DNA of 64,000 nt, taken from positions 223,182 through 287,181 of the forward strand of contig NZ_JACSQT010000003.1 of the NCBI RefSeq assembly GCF_014836495.1, given 5' to 3'. The notes under the pieces are model-generated. The model searched no databases. It saw only the letters and a program-made list of their open reading frames with translations, and was not told where the DNA came from. Position numbers and translations under genes: made by a program. Below are positions 50,594 through 59,978 of the stretch, in pieces (within the stretch, counting starts at the first letter, position 1; the number at the start of each line of letters is the position of its first letter). This DNA comes from Cytobacillus stercorigallinarum (GTDB lineage Bacteria > Bacillota > Bacilli > Bacillales > Cytobacillaceae).

Positions 50594-52057
50594 TCAAAAC
50601 TCCCAGCGTTGAGTAAGCATTTTTCTACGAGTGTAAAATTCTACACCATCACTGCCATTTGCGTGAAGATCACCATAGAAGGAATTTTTCCAACCTGAGA
50701 ATGGGAAGAAAGCCATTGGTGCTGGTACTCCGATATTAACTCCAAGCATGCCGACTTGGATGCGCTCCCTAAATTGACGGACATCACTGCCGCTCTTCGT
50801 AAACAAGCAAGCACCATTTCCGAATTCTGATTGGTTCGTTAGATCAATCGCTTCTTGGAGCGATGATACACGGATAATTGATAAAACGGGTGCGAAGATT
50901 TCATCCTTCCAAATCTTCATTTCCGGTGTTACTTTATCAAAAATGGTTGGCCCGATAAAATAACCGTCTTCATGGTAAGCTTCATCCTTGCGTCCATCGC
51001 GTACTAAAACGGCACCTTCTTCTTCCCCTGATTCAATATAACTAGCTGTACGTGCTTTATGCTCTGGGCGAATCACTGGACCTAAGAATACATTTTCATC
51101 CATACCATTACCAATTGTTATTTGATCAGCAGCGGTATTTAATTTTTGCAATAATGGCTCAATCACATCATCTACTGCCACGACAACTGAACATGCCATG
51201 CAACGCTCTCCTGCAGAGCCATATGCTGCACCAATAATTTCTTTAACAGCAGCGTCTAAATCCGCTGTTGGCATAACGATAGAATGGTTTTTCGCTCCCG
51301 CCAACGCCTGTACTCGCTTGCCGTGAGAGGAAGCTGTTTTATACACATATTCAGCAACAGGTTGAGAGCCCACAAATGAAATGGCTGGTACGTCCTTATG
51401 TTCAAGTAAACCATTCACGACATCATGTGCACCGTGAACGATATTCAATACGCCGTCTGGTAATCCCGCTTCTTTAAATAATTCTGCTAGGCGATTGGCA
51501 AGTAAAGGAGTCCTTTCTGATGGCTTCAAGATAAACGAGTTACCACAAGCAATGGCTAACGGGAACATCCAGCATGGGACCATCATTGGGAAATTAAAAG
51601 GTGTAATACCGCCCACTACCCCCACAGGATAGCGATACATACCAGATTCGATATTAGTGGCGATATCAGGTAATTGTTTACCCATCATTAACGACGGTGC
51701 ACCCGCAGCAAATTCTACACACTCTATTCCACGTTGTACTTCACCATATGCTTCTTTAAAACTTTTTCCATTTTCTTCGGTTACAAGCTGTGCCAACTCA
51801 TCCCAGTGGTCGACGAGTAGTTGTTGATATTTAAAAAGTACGCGAGCTCTTTTTGGTACAGGTGTTTGACTCCAAGTTTTGAATGCCTCACTTGCCGCTT
51901 TTACTGCTTCATTGACATCATCAATAGTTGAGATTGGTACTTGTGCTAATTCTTCACCAGTTGCTGGATTAGGAACCGGTTGATAGTTTTCCGTTTTTGC
52001 TTCTACCCATTGTCCGTTAATAAAATTCTTTAATGTAGATGTTGTAGTTGTTGTCAT
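50594..52057 (-). CDS. mmsA: Methylmalonate-semialdehyde dehydrogenase family (CoA-acylating) enzyme
   Basis: This 487-residue aldehyde dehydrogenase is of the MmsA/IolA group, which oxidises methylmalonate- or malonate-semialdehyde with NAD and CoA to propionyl- or acetyl-CoA. The motif [14 protein letters not shown] carries the catalytic Cys; [19 protein letters not shown] and [16 protein letters not shown] are hallmarks of this clade, in which the usual active-site Glu is replaced by Asn in the AKNH segment. AGGAG precedes the ATG. It is third in the operon after the Fe-alcohol dehydrogenase and GntP-type permease, consistent with using the aldehyde the first enzyme makes. Confidence 0.92.
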   Translation of the reverse strand: MTTTTTSTLKNFINGQWVEAKTENYQPVPNPATGEELAQVPISTIDDVNEAVKAASEAFKTWSQTPVPKRARVLFKYQQLLVDHWDELAQLVTEENGKSFKEAYGEVQRGIECVEFAAGAPSLMMGKQLPDIATNIESGMYRYPVGVVGGITPFNFPMMVPCWMFPLAIACGNSFILKPSERTPLLANRLAELFKEAGLPDGVLNIVHGAHDVVNGLLEHKDVPAISFVGSQPVAEYVYKTASSHGKRVQALAGAKNHSIVMPTADLDAAVKEIIGAAYGSAGERCMACSVVVAVDDVIEPLLQKLNTAADQITIGNGMDENVFLGPVIRPEHKARTASYIESGEEEGAVLVRDGRKDEAYHEDGYFIGPTIFDKVTPEMKIWKDEIFAPVLSIIRVSSLQEAIDLTNQSEFGNGACLFTKSGSDVRQFRERIQVGMLGVNIGVPAPMAFFPFSGWKNSFYGDLHANGSDGVEFYTRRKMLTQRWEF

Positions 52058-52078
52058 TTGTCATACTCCTCTCAAATT

Positions 52079-53416
52079 TTAAAATATAGAATACAAGACT
52101 ACTGCTAGGAACATAGCAATTGTTGGAATCACTACACTAAGCCAGAATATTGGCCAGTACGCCCGTTTATGTGTTTCTCCACAAATCGCTCGCACAGTTG
52201 TAACAACATAACCGTTATGCGGCATAGAGTCTAGACCACCTGAAGCTAATGTCGCTACACGGTGCATGGCTCCAGGATCGACACCTTGAGCTAAATAGAT
52301 TGGCGCTAAGATAGGTAGGGCAATACCTAGCCCTCCTGAGGCTGATCCTGTAATGCCACAAATTAATGTGACAGCCACCGCCAAACCTAATAAAGGTGGA
52401 CCTGGCAAACTTACAAGTCCATCGACTACAGTATCGAATGCGGACACTTGAGCAGCTACACTACCAAAGCCCACGACCGCACAAGTATTCGCAACGGCGA
52501 CCAGTGCATCTTGCGCTCCTTTTGCTAACGCATTCCAAAATTGGGCTAAAAACTTATACATCGTCAGACAAGCAATGACAATTCCAGCCGTTAAAGAAAT
52601 AAGTGCGGCTGCAGTAGAAGAAGCAAACTGTGCGATAATATTTAGCATAACAATAACACAGACTAATGGCAAAATTGAGAAAATAATATGCGGTAATGAT
52701 TTTTCTTCTACTAAGATTTCTCCTTCTGTTTTCTCCGCTAAACCTGCAGATACTTCTTCTTTTGCCCTATTACCTGGTAATGAGAAAGTTTCTCCTCTTT
52801 TAACAGCATTCTGTACGAATTTGCTTAGTAACAGTCCTCCTGCAACCATTACAAGAAGTGCCATGAGTACCCCAACCCAGCCGCCAGCCGTAGGAGTTGT
52901 ACCGAAAAATTCAGTTGGAATTAAGTTTTGAATTTCTGGACTACCAGGCGCCGTCATCGTAAATGAAATCGATCCAAACACAAGAGCAGCAGGGATAAAT
53001 CGATGTGGAAGATTCGCCGCTCTAAATAAAGAAACTGCAATTGGATAAACAGCAAAACCGACCACAAATAAACTTACACCACCATAAGTCATGATTGCGG
53101 CTGCAGCCACTACGGCAAATACAGCTCTTTTCGCCCCTAATGTTCTCTTAATCCATTGGGCAATGCTCTCAGCGGCACCTGTCTCATGCATAATCTTCCC
53201 AAAAATCGCTCCTAGTAAGAAAATTAAGAACCATGAGGCAAAATAATTTGTGAAGCCGTCCATATAATAACCTGCCAGCGCCGTCTCTAAATTTAAGCCA
53301 CCTGTTATGGCAACAACAATTGAGCTTAGAATGGCAGCAATAATAATATTAATGCCTCTTAATGTTAAAAACATCAGTAGGACTAAACCTAATATTAACC
53401 CTAGCATTCCTAACAT
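52079..53416 (-). CDS. GntP family permease
   Basis: This 445-residue membrane protein has about 12 hydrophobic segments. The motif ITGSASGGLGIALPILAPIY, with GGLDSMPHNG near the end, identifies the GntP/gluconate and hydroxyacid permease family. Proton-coupled uptake of a hydroxy-acid is likely; close relatives with this start (MLGMLGLILGLVLLMFLTLR) are often annotated as hydroxybutyrate transporters. It lies between the alcohol and aldehyde dehydrogenase genes, so it probably imports the substrate they oxidise. GGGGAGGG precedes the ATG. Confidence 0.9.
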   Translation of the reverse strand: MLGMLGLILGLVLLMFLTLRGINIIIAAILSSIVVAITGGLNLETALAGYYMDGFTNYFASWFLIFLLGAIFGKIMHETGAAESIAQWIKRTLGAKRAVFAVVAAAAIMTYGGVSLFVVGFAVYPIAVSLFRAANLPHRFIPAALVFGSISFTMTAPGSPEIQNLIPTEFFGTTPTAGGWVGVLMALLVMVAGGLLLSKFVQNAVKRGETFSLPGNRAKEEVSAGLAEKTEGEILVEEKSLPHIIFSILPLVCVIVMLNIIAQFASSTAAALISLTAGIVIACLTMYKFLAQFWNALAKGAQDALVAVANTCAVVGFGSVAAQVSAFDTVVDGLVSLPGPPLLGLAVAVTLICGITGSASGGLGIALPILAPIYLAQGVDPGAMHRVATLASGGLDSMPHNGYVVTTVRAICGETHKRAYWPIFWLSVVIPTIAMFLAVVLYSIF

Positions 53417-53438
53417 TTAAACGCCCTCCCCTGGACTA

Positions 53439-54632
53439 TTACTTCACTTGTTCCTTTTTGGCAAATTGGTAATGGTAGCAAGCAAGATATAATTCTTCTA
53501 GCTCAGGAACTGTCGGCACTCTCGGGTTATTCCCTGGACTACCACTTGCAATGGCATCATGTGTCATTTTACTAATCGATTGTTTAAATAGATTCTCATC
53601 TATTCCCCATCCAGCAAGATTAGGTATTTTTAAGTTCACACATAACTTTTTAACGGCTTCTACTGCCAAATCGGCAGCTTGTTCGTTTGTGAGTGGCTCA
53701 CTTCCATTAGCAAAGATTCTTCCTAAATCGGCTAGCCGATCGACACAAGCCCCTCTACTAAATTCTAAAACAGCCGGCAATAGCATAGCATTGGAGTAGC
53801 CGTGGGGCACATGGAATAGTGCACCAATCGGTCTCGACATTCCGTGCACAAGACAAACACTTGCGTTAGAAAATGCCATCCCTGCTTGCATAGAACCTAA
53901 TGCCATTGCCTCTCTTGCCTCAACATCTTCACCATCTGTAAAAGCTTTCTCGATATTCTCTACAATTAATCTCATTGCTGATAAAGCCATCATATCCGTC
54001 ATCGGGTGTGCTTTTCTCGATATGTACGCTTCTATCGCATGACTGAGCGCATCGACCCCGGTCGCCGCAGTGACATGTTGGGGAGACGTCATCGAAAGCA
54101 CTGGATCAACAATAGCCACAGTCGGCATAAAGACTGGTTGTTTAATCATCATTTTGACATCATTAGTCGTATTCGTAATGATGGTTGCATCTGTTGCTTC
54201 AGACCCCGTTCCTGCGGTTGTTGGAATAGAAATATGATCGATAGCTGCACGGCTTGCTAATTTTTCCGCGCCCATATAGTCACCAATATAGCCACTATTA
54301 GTAGCTAATACAGCTACCGCTTTAGCGGTATCAATGCAACTTCCTCCTCCAATCGAAATAATTAAATCACAGGCTTCCTTTTGAAAAAGAGATAATGCTT
54401 CTGATACAAACTTATCAGTTGGTTCAGTAGATACACCTAGATAAAGAATCGTTTCAACATTAGATTTTGTTAAGATGGCTTCTGCTTTTTTCGTCCACCC
54501 TAAACCATCAATAATTTGGTCACTAATAATAAGCGCTTTCTTTCCTCTTAAACTGGCTTCCCCGCCAAGCTTTTCAAAAGAACCTTTTCCATATATGACC
54601 GTTTGTGGTGTTCTAAAAATCTGTGTACTCAT
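53439..54632 (-). CDS. Iron-containing alcohol dehydrogenase
   Basis: This NAD(P)-dependent group III alcohol dehydrogenase has about 397 residues. SIGGGSCIDTAKAVA binds the cofactor; PTTAGTGSEAT, GVDALSHAIEAY and HGMSRPIGALFHVPHG carry metal-binding His residues. It probably oxidises a hydroxy-acid imported by the GntP-type permease to a semialdehyde. The ATG at 54632 is preferred because GGAGGG lies nine bases upstream. It is first in the operon and has a sigma-54 promoter about 30 bp upstream of the start. 4-hydroxybutyrate or 3-hydroxypropionate-type substrates are both possible. Confidence 0.9.
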   Translation of the reverse strand: MSTQIFRTPQTVIYGKGSFEKLGGEASLRGKKALIISDQIIDGLGWTKKAEAILTKSNVETILYLGVSTEPTDKFVSEALSLFQKEACDLIISIGGGSCIDTAKAVAVLATNSGYIGDYMGAEKLASRAAIDHISIPTTAGTGSEATDATIITNTTNDVKMMIKQPVFMPTVAIVDPVLSMTSPQHVTAATGVDALSHAIEAYISRKAHPMTDMMALSAMRLIVENIEKAFTDGEDVEAREAMALGSMQAGMAFSNASVCLVHGMSRPIGALFHVPHGYSNAMLLPAVLEFSRGACVDRLADLGRIFANGSEPLTNEQAADLAVEAVKKLCVNLKIPNLAGWGIDENLFKQSISKMTHDAIASGSPGNNPRVPTVPELEELYLACYHYQFAKKEQVK

Positions 54633-54660
54633 TGTTCTCCCTCCTCTATTACTCATTTAT

Positions 54661-54677
54661 ATGCAATTGATATGCCA
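54661..54677 (-). promoter_or_regulatory. Sigma-54 (-24/-12) promoter of the dehydrogenase operon
   Basis: On the reverse strand TGGCATatcaaTTGCAT matches the sigma-54 consensus TGGCACnnnnnTTGCW with one change, including the invariant GG and GC spaced correctly. It lies about 30 bp before the alcohol dehydrogenase start and downstream of symmetric activator-like sites. Confidence 0.85.
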
Positions 54678-54718
54678 AAAAGAAAACCCTTACATTTAAA
54701 AGATTGTAAGAGTTTTAG

Positions 54719-54767
54719 TGTAGGAGAATCACTACATGTGTAGATTTTGTGTAGTGAAATAACTACA
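54719..54767 (-). promoter_or_regulatory. Candidate enhancer sites for the sigma-54 activator
   Basis: Two dyads built on TGTAG/CTACA occur: CTACAtgTGTAG (54732-54743) and TGTAGTgaaataACTACA (54750-54767), with a further half-site near 54719. They lie 55-105 bp upstream of the -24 element, the usual place for binding by a Fis-type activator, and directly after the activator gene's stop. Confidence 0.7.
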
Positions 54768-56570
54768 CTACATTTGTATTTGAAACTTTTTCAACTTTTG
54801 ATATAATGTGGTGCGGTGAATACCTAAACGTTCCGCAGCCTTTTTCTTATTGCCACCTACTTGACGTAAAGTATCTATTATAAGGTCTCTTTCCCGTTTT
54901 CTTCCCATATCTTTCGCTTCTTCTATTAAAGAAGGCTCCTTCGTTATAGCTTTTGGTTGTTCTGCTAAATAAGTATGTACATGAGTAATGTCAATCACCG
55001 TTTGTTCGACGAGAGTAACTAACCTTTCTATGACATTAACGAGTTCACGAATATTACCCGGCCAATCCCGTTGTACAAGTACCCCAATCGCTTCTGGTGT
55101 GTAGGTTTTCTCTTCGATTTGATATTGTTTGCAGATTTTTTTCGTATAGTCATTTAATAATAACGGAATGTCTGTTTTCCTTTCTTTGAGGGAAGGAAGG
55201 GGAATTTCGATAATATTTAAGCGGTAATATAAATCTTCACGGAAGCTCCCCTCTTGAATACATTTTTTTAAGTTACGATTCGTTGCAGCAATGATACGGG
55301 CACGAATCGGGTATTTCTTGTTTCCACCAATTCTCTCCCCTTCTTTTTCTTGCAAGACTCGTAACAGTTTTGTTTGCATGACTAAAGGTAATTCGCCAAT
55401 CTCATCCAAAAAGAGCGTTCCATACTGCGCCAATTCAAATTTACCTAATTTCCCGCCTTTTTTTGCACCAGTAAAGGCACCTTCTTCATAGCCAAATAGC
55501 TCTGATTCAAACAGACTCTCTGGGATTGCCCCACAATTCACACTAATAAAAGGGCCTTCGGCAAACGGACTCAATGCATGCATGCTTTTCGCAATCATTT
55601 CCTTACCTGTCCCGCTTTCTCCCGTAATCAATGTTGTGGCCATGGTACGCGCAGCACGCCTTGTTAATCGCTTAATTTCTTTAATTTCCCTACTTTCACC
55701 AACAATATCGTCTAATGTAACATGGCGATCGTTTTTAAGTTGTTCGACAAAGGGGCGAACATGATTATCTTCTTGTTGATTCTTTTGTAATGATTGATAG
55801 ATTTTATATACTTCCGTCACACCTTCAAAAATAAGCATGCCAATAGCACCAATCACTCTCCCATCTTGCCATAGTGGAATTCGGTGAACGATCATATCTT
55901 GGCCATTGATTCTTTGGACTACCCCACGTTCTGGTGTAGCTGTTTTAACCGTTTGATGAAGATTCGTATTTTCAATCACTTCAGTCACATGACGCCCAAT
56001 CGCATCCTCTCTCTTCACACCAATAAACTGACTATAAGCTTCATTAAATTCCTGCACGACCCCATACTGATCAACAACAGCAATCCCTTCGTAAGCTCGC
56101 TCTAAAATAACCTTCAATACTTCTGATGCATTCTCTTGCTGTTCCATGCGATGGATCCATTTTTTATATCCATCCATCATATCTCTTGTATGAATCATTC
56201 CGACAACATAATCATTTTCGTCTACTACTGGCAGTTCTTCATAAGGAAAGGACGCTGCATAGAGGATGGAATCATCCAACCGGACATAAGCAAAATTCTT
56301 CGTTGGCACCGGATGAATGGTGACATCTTTATCTTGACCTTTAAGTAGATAAGAGAATAATTTTTTCATAGATACGATGCCAACTAACTTCTTATGATCA
56401 TCAATGACTGGTAAGCTACTTACTTGATAACGATTCATTTTCTCACTGGCTTGTCCTAATGTGTCTCCTAATGAAATACACGGTGGATCAGGAGACATCC
56501 AATACCTTACTTTCAAGAATTCCTCTCTTTCTAGCTTCTCCCTTGTCTTTGAACGGTCTTCAATAAACAT
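54768..56570 (-). CDS. Sigma-54-dependent activator with CBS, PAS, AAA+ and Fis domains
   Basis: This protein of about 600 residues activates sigma-54 RNA polymerase. Residues 20-135 hold two CBS domains (SSLPVIDDHKKLVGIVSM, ELPVVDENDYVVGMIH), a likely nucleotide sensor. A PAS domain follows (about 150-260). The AAA+ domain has GESGTGKEMIAKSMH (Walker A), the sigma-54 contact loop GAFTGAKK, LFLDEIGELPL and RDWPGNIREL. A Fis-type helix-turn-helix ends the protein (NKKKAAERLGIHRTTLYQKL). The ATG at 56570 follows GGAGG by nine bases. It lies directly upstream of the alcohol dehydrogenase operon, which it very probably controls. The CBS pair in place of a receiver domain is a less common arrangement. 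Confidence 0.93.
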   Translation of the reverse strand: MFIEDRSKTREKLEREEFLKVRYWMSPDPPCISLGDTLGQASEKMNRYQVSSLPVIDDHKKLVGIVSMKKLFSYLLKGQDKDVTIHPVPTKNFAYVRLDDSILYAASFPYEELPVVDENDYVVGMIHTRDMMDGYKKWIHRMEQQENASEVLKVILERAYEGIAVVDQYGVVQEFNEAYSQFIGVKREDAIGRHVTEVIENTNLHQTVKTATPERGVVQRINGQDMIVHRIPLWQDGRVIGAIGMLIFEGVTEVYKIYQSLQKNQQEDNHVRPFVEQLKNDRHVTLDDIVGESREIKEIKRLTRRAARTMATTLITGESGTGKEMIAKSMHALSPFAEGPFISVNCGAIPESLFESELFGYEEGAFTGAKKGGKLGKFELAQYGTLFLDEIGELPLVMQTKLLRVLQEKEGERIGGNKKYPIRARIIAATNRNLKKCIQEGSFREDLYYRLNIIEIPLPSLKERKTDIPLLLNDYTKKICKQYQIEEKTYTPEAIGVLVQRDWPGNIRELVNVIERLVTLVEQTVIDITHVHTYLAEQPKAITKEPSLIEEAKDMGRKRERDLIIDTLRQVGGNKKKAAERLGIHRTTLYQKLKKFQIQM

Positions 56571-56712
56571 GAAAAACACCTCCTGCAAAGAAATAAAACG
56601 AAATATTCAAAAAATATATTGGAATTTATTCCTCTCTTCAACTATTATAAACATATTCACTCAAACGTGATGGACGATTTTCCATATTTTTTTACATAGA
56701 AGGAGGATTTAT

Positions 56713-57921
56713 ATGTTAGAAAAGCTTTATTCATTACTACAAGAACATTATAACGAAATGGTTGAAATCAGAAGACATTTGCACCAGCACCCTGAACTTT
56801 CTTTCCAAGAAGTAGAAACACCTAAGTTCATTGCTAACTATCATGAAAAGCTTGGGCATGAAGTCCAAACTGGTGTAGGAGAGCGTGGTGTTGTTGCTAA
56901 ATTACATGGAGCAAAGCCCGGAAAAACCATTGCTTTAAGAGCGGATTTCGATGCATTACCCATTCATGAGGAAAATGATTTCCCTTATAAATCAAAAAAT
57001 CCTGGCGTCATGCATGCTTGCGGCCACGATACACACACAGCAACATTACTTGTTTTAGCAAAAGTACTCAATAAACTACAAGATGAAATCGAGGGCACGG
57101 TTGTCTTCATTCATCAACATGCGGAAGAATATATGCCGGGTGGTGCGATTGCCATGATTGAAGATGGTTGCTTGGACGGGGTCGATGTTATCTTTGGTCA
57201 ACATATTTCATCCGGTGAACCGTTAGGTGAAATTGGCTATCGTTCTGGACCACTCATGGCAGCAGCTGACCGATTCCATATTAAACTCCAGGGAAAAGGC
57301 GGACATGGCGCCCATCCTCACGAAGCAAATGACAGTATTGTTCTCGGCGCTCAACTCATTGTTAATCTCCAACAAATCGTCAGCCGCCGTATTGATCCAC
57401 TTGAATCTGCTGTTCTTTCTATTGGAGAATTCGATGCTAAGAATGCTTTCAATGTCATTGCTGATTCTGTCACACTCACAGGAACGGTTCGAACCTTTGA
57501 TGAGAATATCCGAAATAAAATGGAAAGGGAAATCGAGCGAGTAATTGAAGGTACCTGCTTAACCGCAGCGGCAAGTTATGACTATAAATATGTTCATGGC
57601 TATCCAGCTCTCGTCAACCATGAAGCTGAGACAAAATTTATTGCCCAATTAGCTGGTAAGGTTCCTGGTGTAACTGCAGCTATTGAAGTTTCCCCTCGTA
57701 TGGGCGGTGAAGACTTCGCCTACTATTTACAAAAAGTTCCTGGCACCTTCTTCAATACCGGTGCTGCTATTGTTGGCAGAACACCTTACCCTCATCATCA
57801 CCCCAAATTTGATATAGATGAAAGAGGCATGCTCATTGCAGCAAATATGCTCGCCACAGCAACAGTAAAATATATGGAACAACAAGGTGTAGTTGATAAC
57901 ACGGTGATTGAGACGCTTTGA
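56713..57921 (+). CDS. M20 family metallo-amidohydrolase
   Basis: This 402-residue zinc or cobalt enzyme belongs to the M20D amidohydrolases (AmaA, YxeP, HipO types), which remove acyl groups from N-acyl amino acids. RRHLHQHPELSFQE is the family start; ALRADFDALPI, MHACGHDTHTATLL, HAEEYMPGGA and the dimerisation-domain GGHGAHPHEA carry metal and catalytic residues (His, Asp, Glu-Glu). GGAGG precedes the ATG. It is divergent from the sigma-54 activator. The substrate is unknown; sulfur-linked N-acetyl compounds are possible given the nearby cystine-type transporter, but that is conjecture. Confidence 0.93.
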   Translation: MLEKLYSLLQEHYNEMVEIRRHLHQHPELSFQEVETPKFIANYHEKLGHEVQTGVGERGVVAKLHGAKPGKTIALRADFDALPIHEENDFPYKSKNPGVMHACGHDTHTATLLVLAKVLNKLQDEIEGTVVFIHQHAEEYMPGGAIAMIEDGCLDGVDVIFGQHISSGEPLGEIGYRSGPLMAAADRFHIKLQGKGGHGAHPHEANDSIVLGAQLIVNLQQIVSRRIDPLESAVLSIGEFDAKNAFNVIADSVTLTGTVRTFDENIRNKMEREIERVIEGTCLTAAASYDYKYVHGYPALVNHEAETKFIAQLAGKVPGVTAAIEVSPRMGGEDFAYYLQKVPGTFFNTGAAIVGRTPYPHHHPKFDIDERGMLIAANMLATATVKYMEQQGVVDNTVIETL

Positions 57922-58256
57922 TCTATTCTCAGGCACTCTTAGAGTCTAAGGATGTGGGTTTCACTGAGCGGCGGATACTTCTTTTCATAGGCTTATGGTA
58001 GCATTATGGTTGATGTCATTGTTCGATACGCCTCTAAAAAAGTGTGATAACCGCATGCATCAAAGCTGTATTTTACGCGCAATTGTCACTGGGCTTTGCT
58101 TAGCTTTTGCGCGTATTCCCTTTTATGCACAATGCATTCGTTTTTTCCTCCTGTCTTGAGTATCGCGATTACTTCTTTTTCTCAACACTAACCTTCGATT
58201 TCTAGCCGTTATGTATACTGGTGAGACCACATTTTTCATCAATGAGCATCTGCCTC
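57922..58256. other. Gene-free region after the amidohydrolase, with an inverted repeat
   Basis: About 335 bp with no coding potential. It includes a perfect 9-bp inverted repeat TACGCGCAA (58074-58082) and TTGCGCGTA (58107-58115) with a 24-base loop, a spacing resembling the repeat hairpins elsewhere in the window. Its GC content is somewhat higher than the surroundings. No clear terminator for the amidohydrolase gene was found. Confidence 0.45.
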
Positions 58257-58286
58257 TAAAAAAAAGACAGTCTCAAAATGACTGCC
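58257..58286 (-). terminator. Intrinsic terminator of the PadR/DUF1700/DUF4097 operon
   Basis: Arms GACAGTC (58266-58272) and GACTGCC (58280-58286) pair with a wobble and are followed on the reverse strand by nine U residues. Confidence 0.8.
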
Positions 58287-58297
58287 TCCTACTTTCA

Positions 58298-59095
58298 TTA
58301 TTTTTCCGTTAATTCAATTCTTCCATTACTTGTCTTCAACTTCACCTCTATCGACCCGTCACCAATGATTCGATTTCCTTCATTCGATCCAAGGATATAA
58401 ACCGAACCATTGGAAGTGTTAGCTGTGATCGTTGTATTGTTAACTGCTTCATCTACCTCCACATTAATCGCACCATTGGAAGTGGCTAAGTCTAACGGAG
58501 AGTGGATGGTTGGGAGTGACATTTCGATAGCTCCGTTACTTGTTTGAGCTTTTATCTCACCTTGTATATCATTTGCGATGATCGCACCATTACTCGTTTT
58601 CGCATGAATATAATCGCTATCAAGTTGCTCTAATCGTAGCTTTCCATTTTTCGTATCTAATATGACTTGATTGGCATTCAACTCCGATATCTCTATCATG
58701 CCATTGCTACTTTCGACACTTATTTCTTCATATGCTTCTCTTGGTAAATAAACTTCTATTTGTTTATTAAGCTCTTCTAAATCAACATTAAATAAGCGAA
58801 ACGTACTTTTATCCGTTTTATGCTCTACTTTCAATGTATCTCCTGCTACGGATACTTTGAAAGCTTCCTTCTCTTTTTCTTTCATTTGACCACTTAATCT
58901 CACCTCTGCTTCACCATCGGTTGGGGCGAGGATTACTTGGGTATTATCTGTTTTAATCTCTACTTTATTAAAGGCTTCTTCCATTGTTTTCGTATCCGAG
59001 ACATTTTCTGATTGCGTTTGACCATGGGTAAAAGCAACCCCTACTCCTCCAACACAAACGAGCAGTCCACCAATTAATAATAACTTTTTAATCAC
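58298..59095 (-). CDS. DUF4097 family beta-helix-like surface protein
   Basis: This 265-residue protein has an N-terminal signal or anchor segment (LLLIGGLLVCVGGVGVAF) and then repeating beta-strand motifs containing TSNGAI, TSNGSV and TSNGRI, the mark of the DUF4097/putative-adhesin group that includes LiaG. It is probably exported and folds as a right-handed beta structure. The GTG start follows GGAGG and overlaps the DUF1700 gene by eight bases. In related operons this protein works with a HAAS-domain membrane protein and a PadR regulator in envelope stress; the mechanism is not established. Confidence 0.88.
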   Translation of the reverse strand: MIKKLLLIGGLLVCVGGVGVAFTHGQTQSENVSDTKTMEEAFNKVEIKTDNTQVILAPTDGEAEVRLSGQMKEKEKEAFKVSVAGDTLKVEHKTDKSTFRLFNVDLEELNKQIEVYLPREAYEEISVESSNGMIEISELNANQVILDTKNGKLRLEQLDSDYIHAKTSNGAIIANDIQGEIKAQTSNGAIEMSLPTIHSPLDLATSNGAINVEVDEAVNNTTITANTSNGSVYILGSNEGNRIIGDGSIEVKLKTSNGRIELTEK

Positions 59096-59645
59096 CCTTC
59101 ATACCTCCTTTAACAATCGATACGTTATAAGAAAGATAACGAATAAAAACTTTCTTCATAAATTTAGTCACATAAATCATAGCGACCAATAATAATAACC
59201 CTAACCCACAAAAAAGAATAGCCGCAAATAAGTTCACTAATTCAAATGATGAGGCTATATAAATGTCGATGAGTACTAATAAGGGTGAAATAATACCTAC
59301 AAAACTTACGATCCAACCGGAAAAGATCATACTAACGAGTGCAAGAAAAGGACCGAGGACAATGATGAGATTAAATAGACCTAATCCAATAACAGCTAGT
59401 GTTGCCTGCAAAATATTTTGGATGCCACCATCACTTTTGGCTTGCTCAATATGGTAACTCGCCTTAACCTCCTTGGCAATGCTTCTCGGTGAACCGAGAT
59501 CTTTAGCAATTTCCTCTTCTGTTTTCCCTTCTTCTAACCCAAATTCAAAATGAGCTTCATAATCTTGAAGTAATTCAACTCTCTCTTGTTTATCAATACC
59601 TTTTAATTCCGCTTCTAAGGTGGTGAGAAATTCACTTTTATTCAT
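59088..59645 (-). CDS. DUF1700 / HAAS-domain membrane protein
   Basis: The first 70 residues of this protein of about 185 residues form the HAAS/DUF1700 pattern (MNKSEFLTTLEAELKG, LLQDYEAHFEFGLEEGKTEEEIAKDLGSP). About four membrane segments follow. Such proteins are encoded with PadR regulators and are thought to sense or regulate envelope state. The ATG at 59645 follows GAGGG by eight bases and is preferred over the GTG nine bases earlier. It overlaps the PadR gene end by eight bases and the DUF4097 gene start by eight. Confidence 0.9.
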   Translation of the reverse strand: MNKSEFLTTLEAELKGIDKQERVELLQDYEAHFEFGLEEGKTEEEIAKDLGSPRSIAKEVKASYHIEQAKSDGGIQNILQATLAVIGLGLFNLIIVLGPFLALVSMIFSGWIVSFVGIISPLLVLIDIYIASSFELVNLFAAILFCGLGLLLLVAMIYVTKFMKKVFIRYLSYNVSIVKGGMKGD

Positions 59646-59961
59646 CTTTAACACCCTCTTTTATTAAATGATTAACCCCGTTTGTAAATTCATACCACTC
59701 TGCTAACAACGTCTGCAAATAGCCGCGCCCCTTATCTGTTAGTTGATAATACTTTCTTGGTGGGCCCTCTTTCGATTCCTGTAAATAGGTTGTAAAATAC
59801 TCTTCCTTCGTTAACCTGCGCAATAATGGATAAACCGTACCCTCAGATATTTGAATTTGATCAGATATCTTCTGTACTAGCTCATATCCATAATGATCCT
59901 GCTTATCAAGCAAAACTAATACGCACAACTCAAGCACACCCTTCTTAAACTGAACGTTCAT
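59638..59961 (-). CDS. PadR family transcriptional regulator
   Basis: This 107-residue winged-helix repressor begins FKKGVLELCVLVLLDKQDHYGYELVQKI, the PadR hallmark, with SEGTVYPLLRRLTKEEYF as recognition helix and wing and PRKYYQLTDKG after it. It is the first gene of the operon PadR-DUF1700-DUF4097. A perfect 19-bp dyad lies 18 bp before its start and is probably its own operator, so the operon is likely autoregulated. GAGGAAG precedes the ATG. Confidence 0.94.
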   Translation of the reverse strand: MNVQFKKGVLELCVLVLLDKQDHYGYELVQKISDQIQISEGTVYPLLRRLTKEEYFTTYLQESKEGPPRKYYQLTDKGRGYLQTLLAEWYEFTNGVNHLIKEGVKDE

Positions 59962-59978
59962 TTTCTTCCTCCTTCCAC

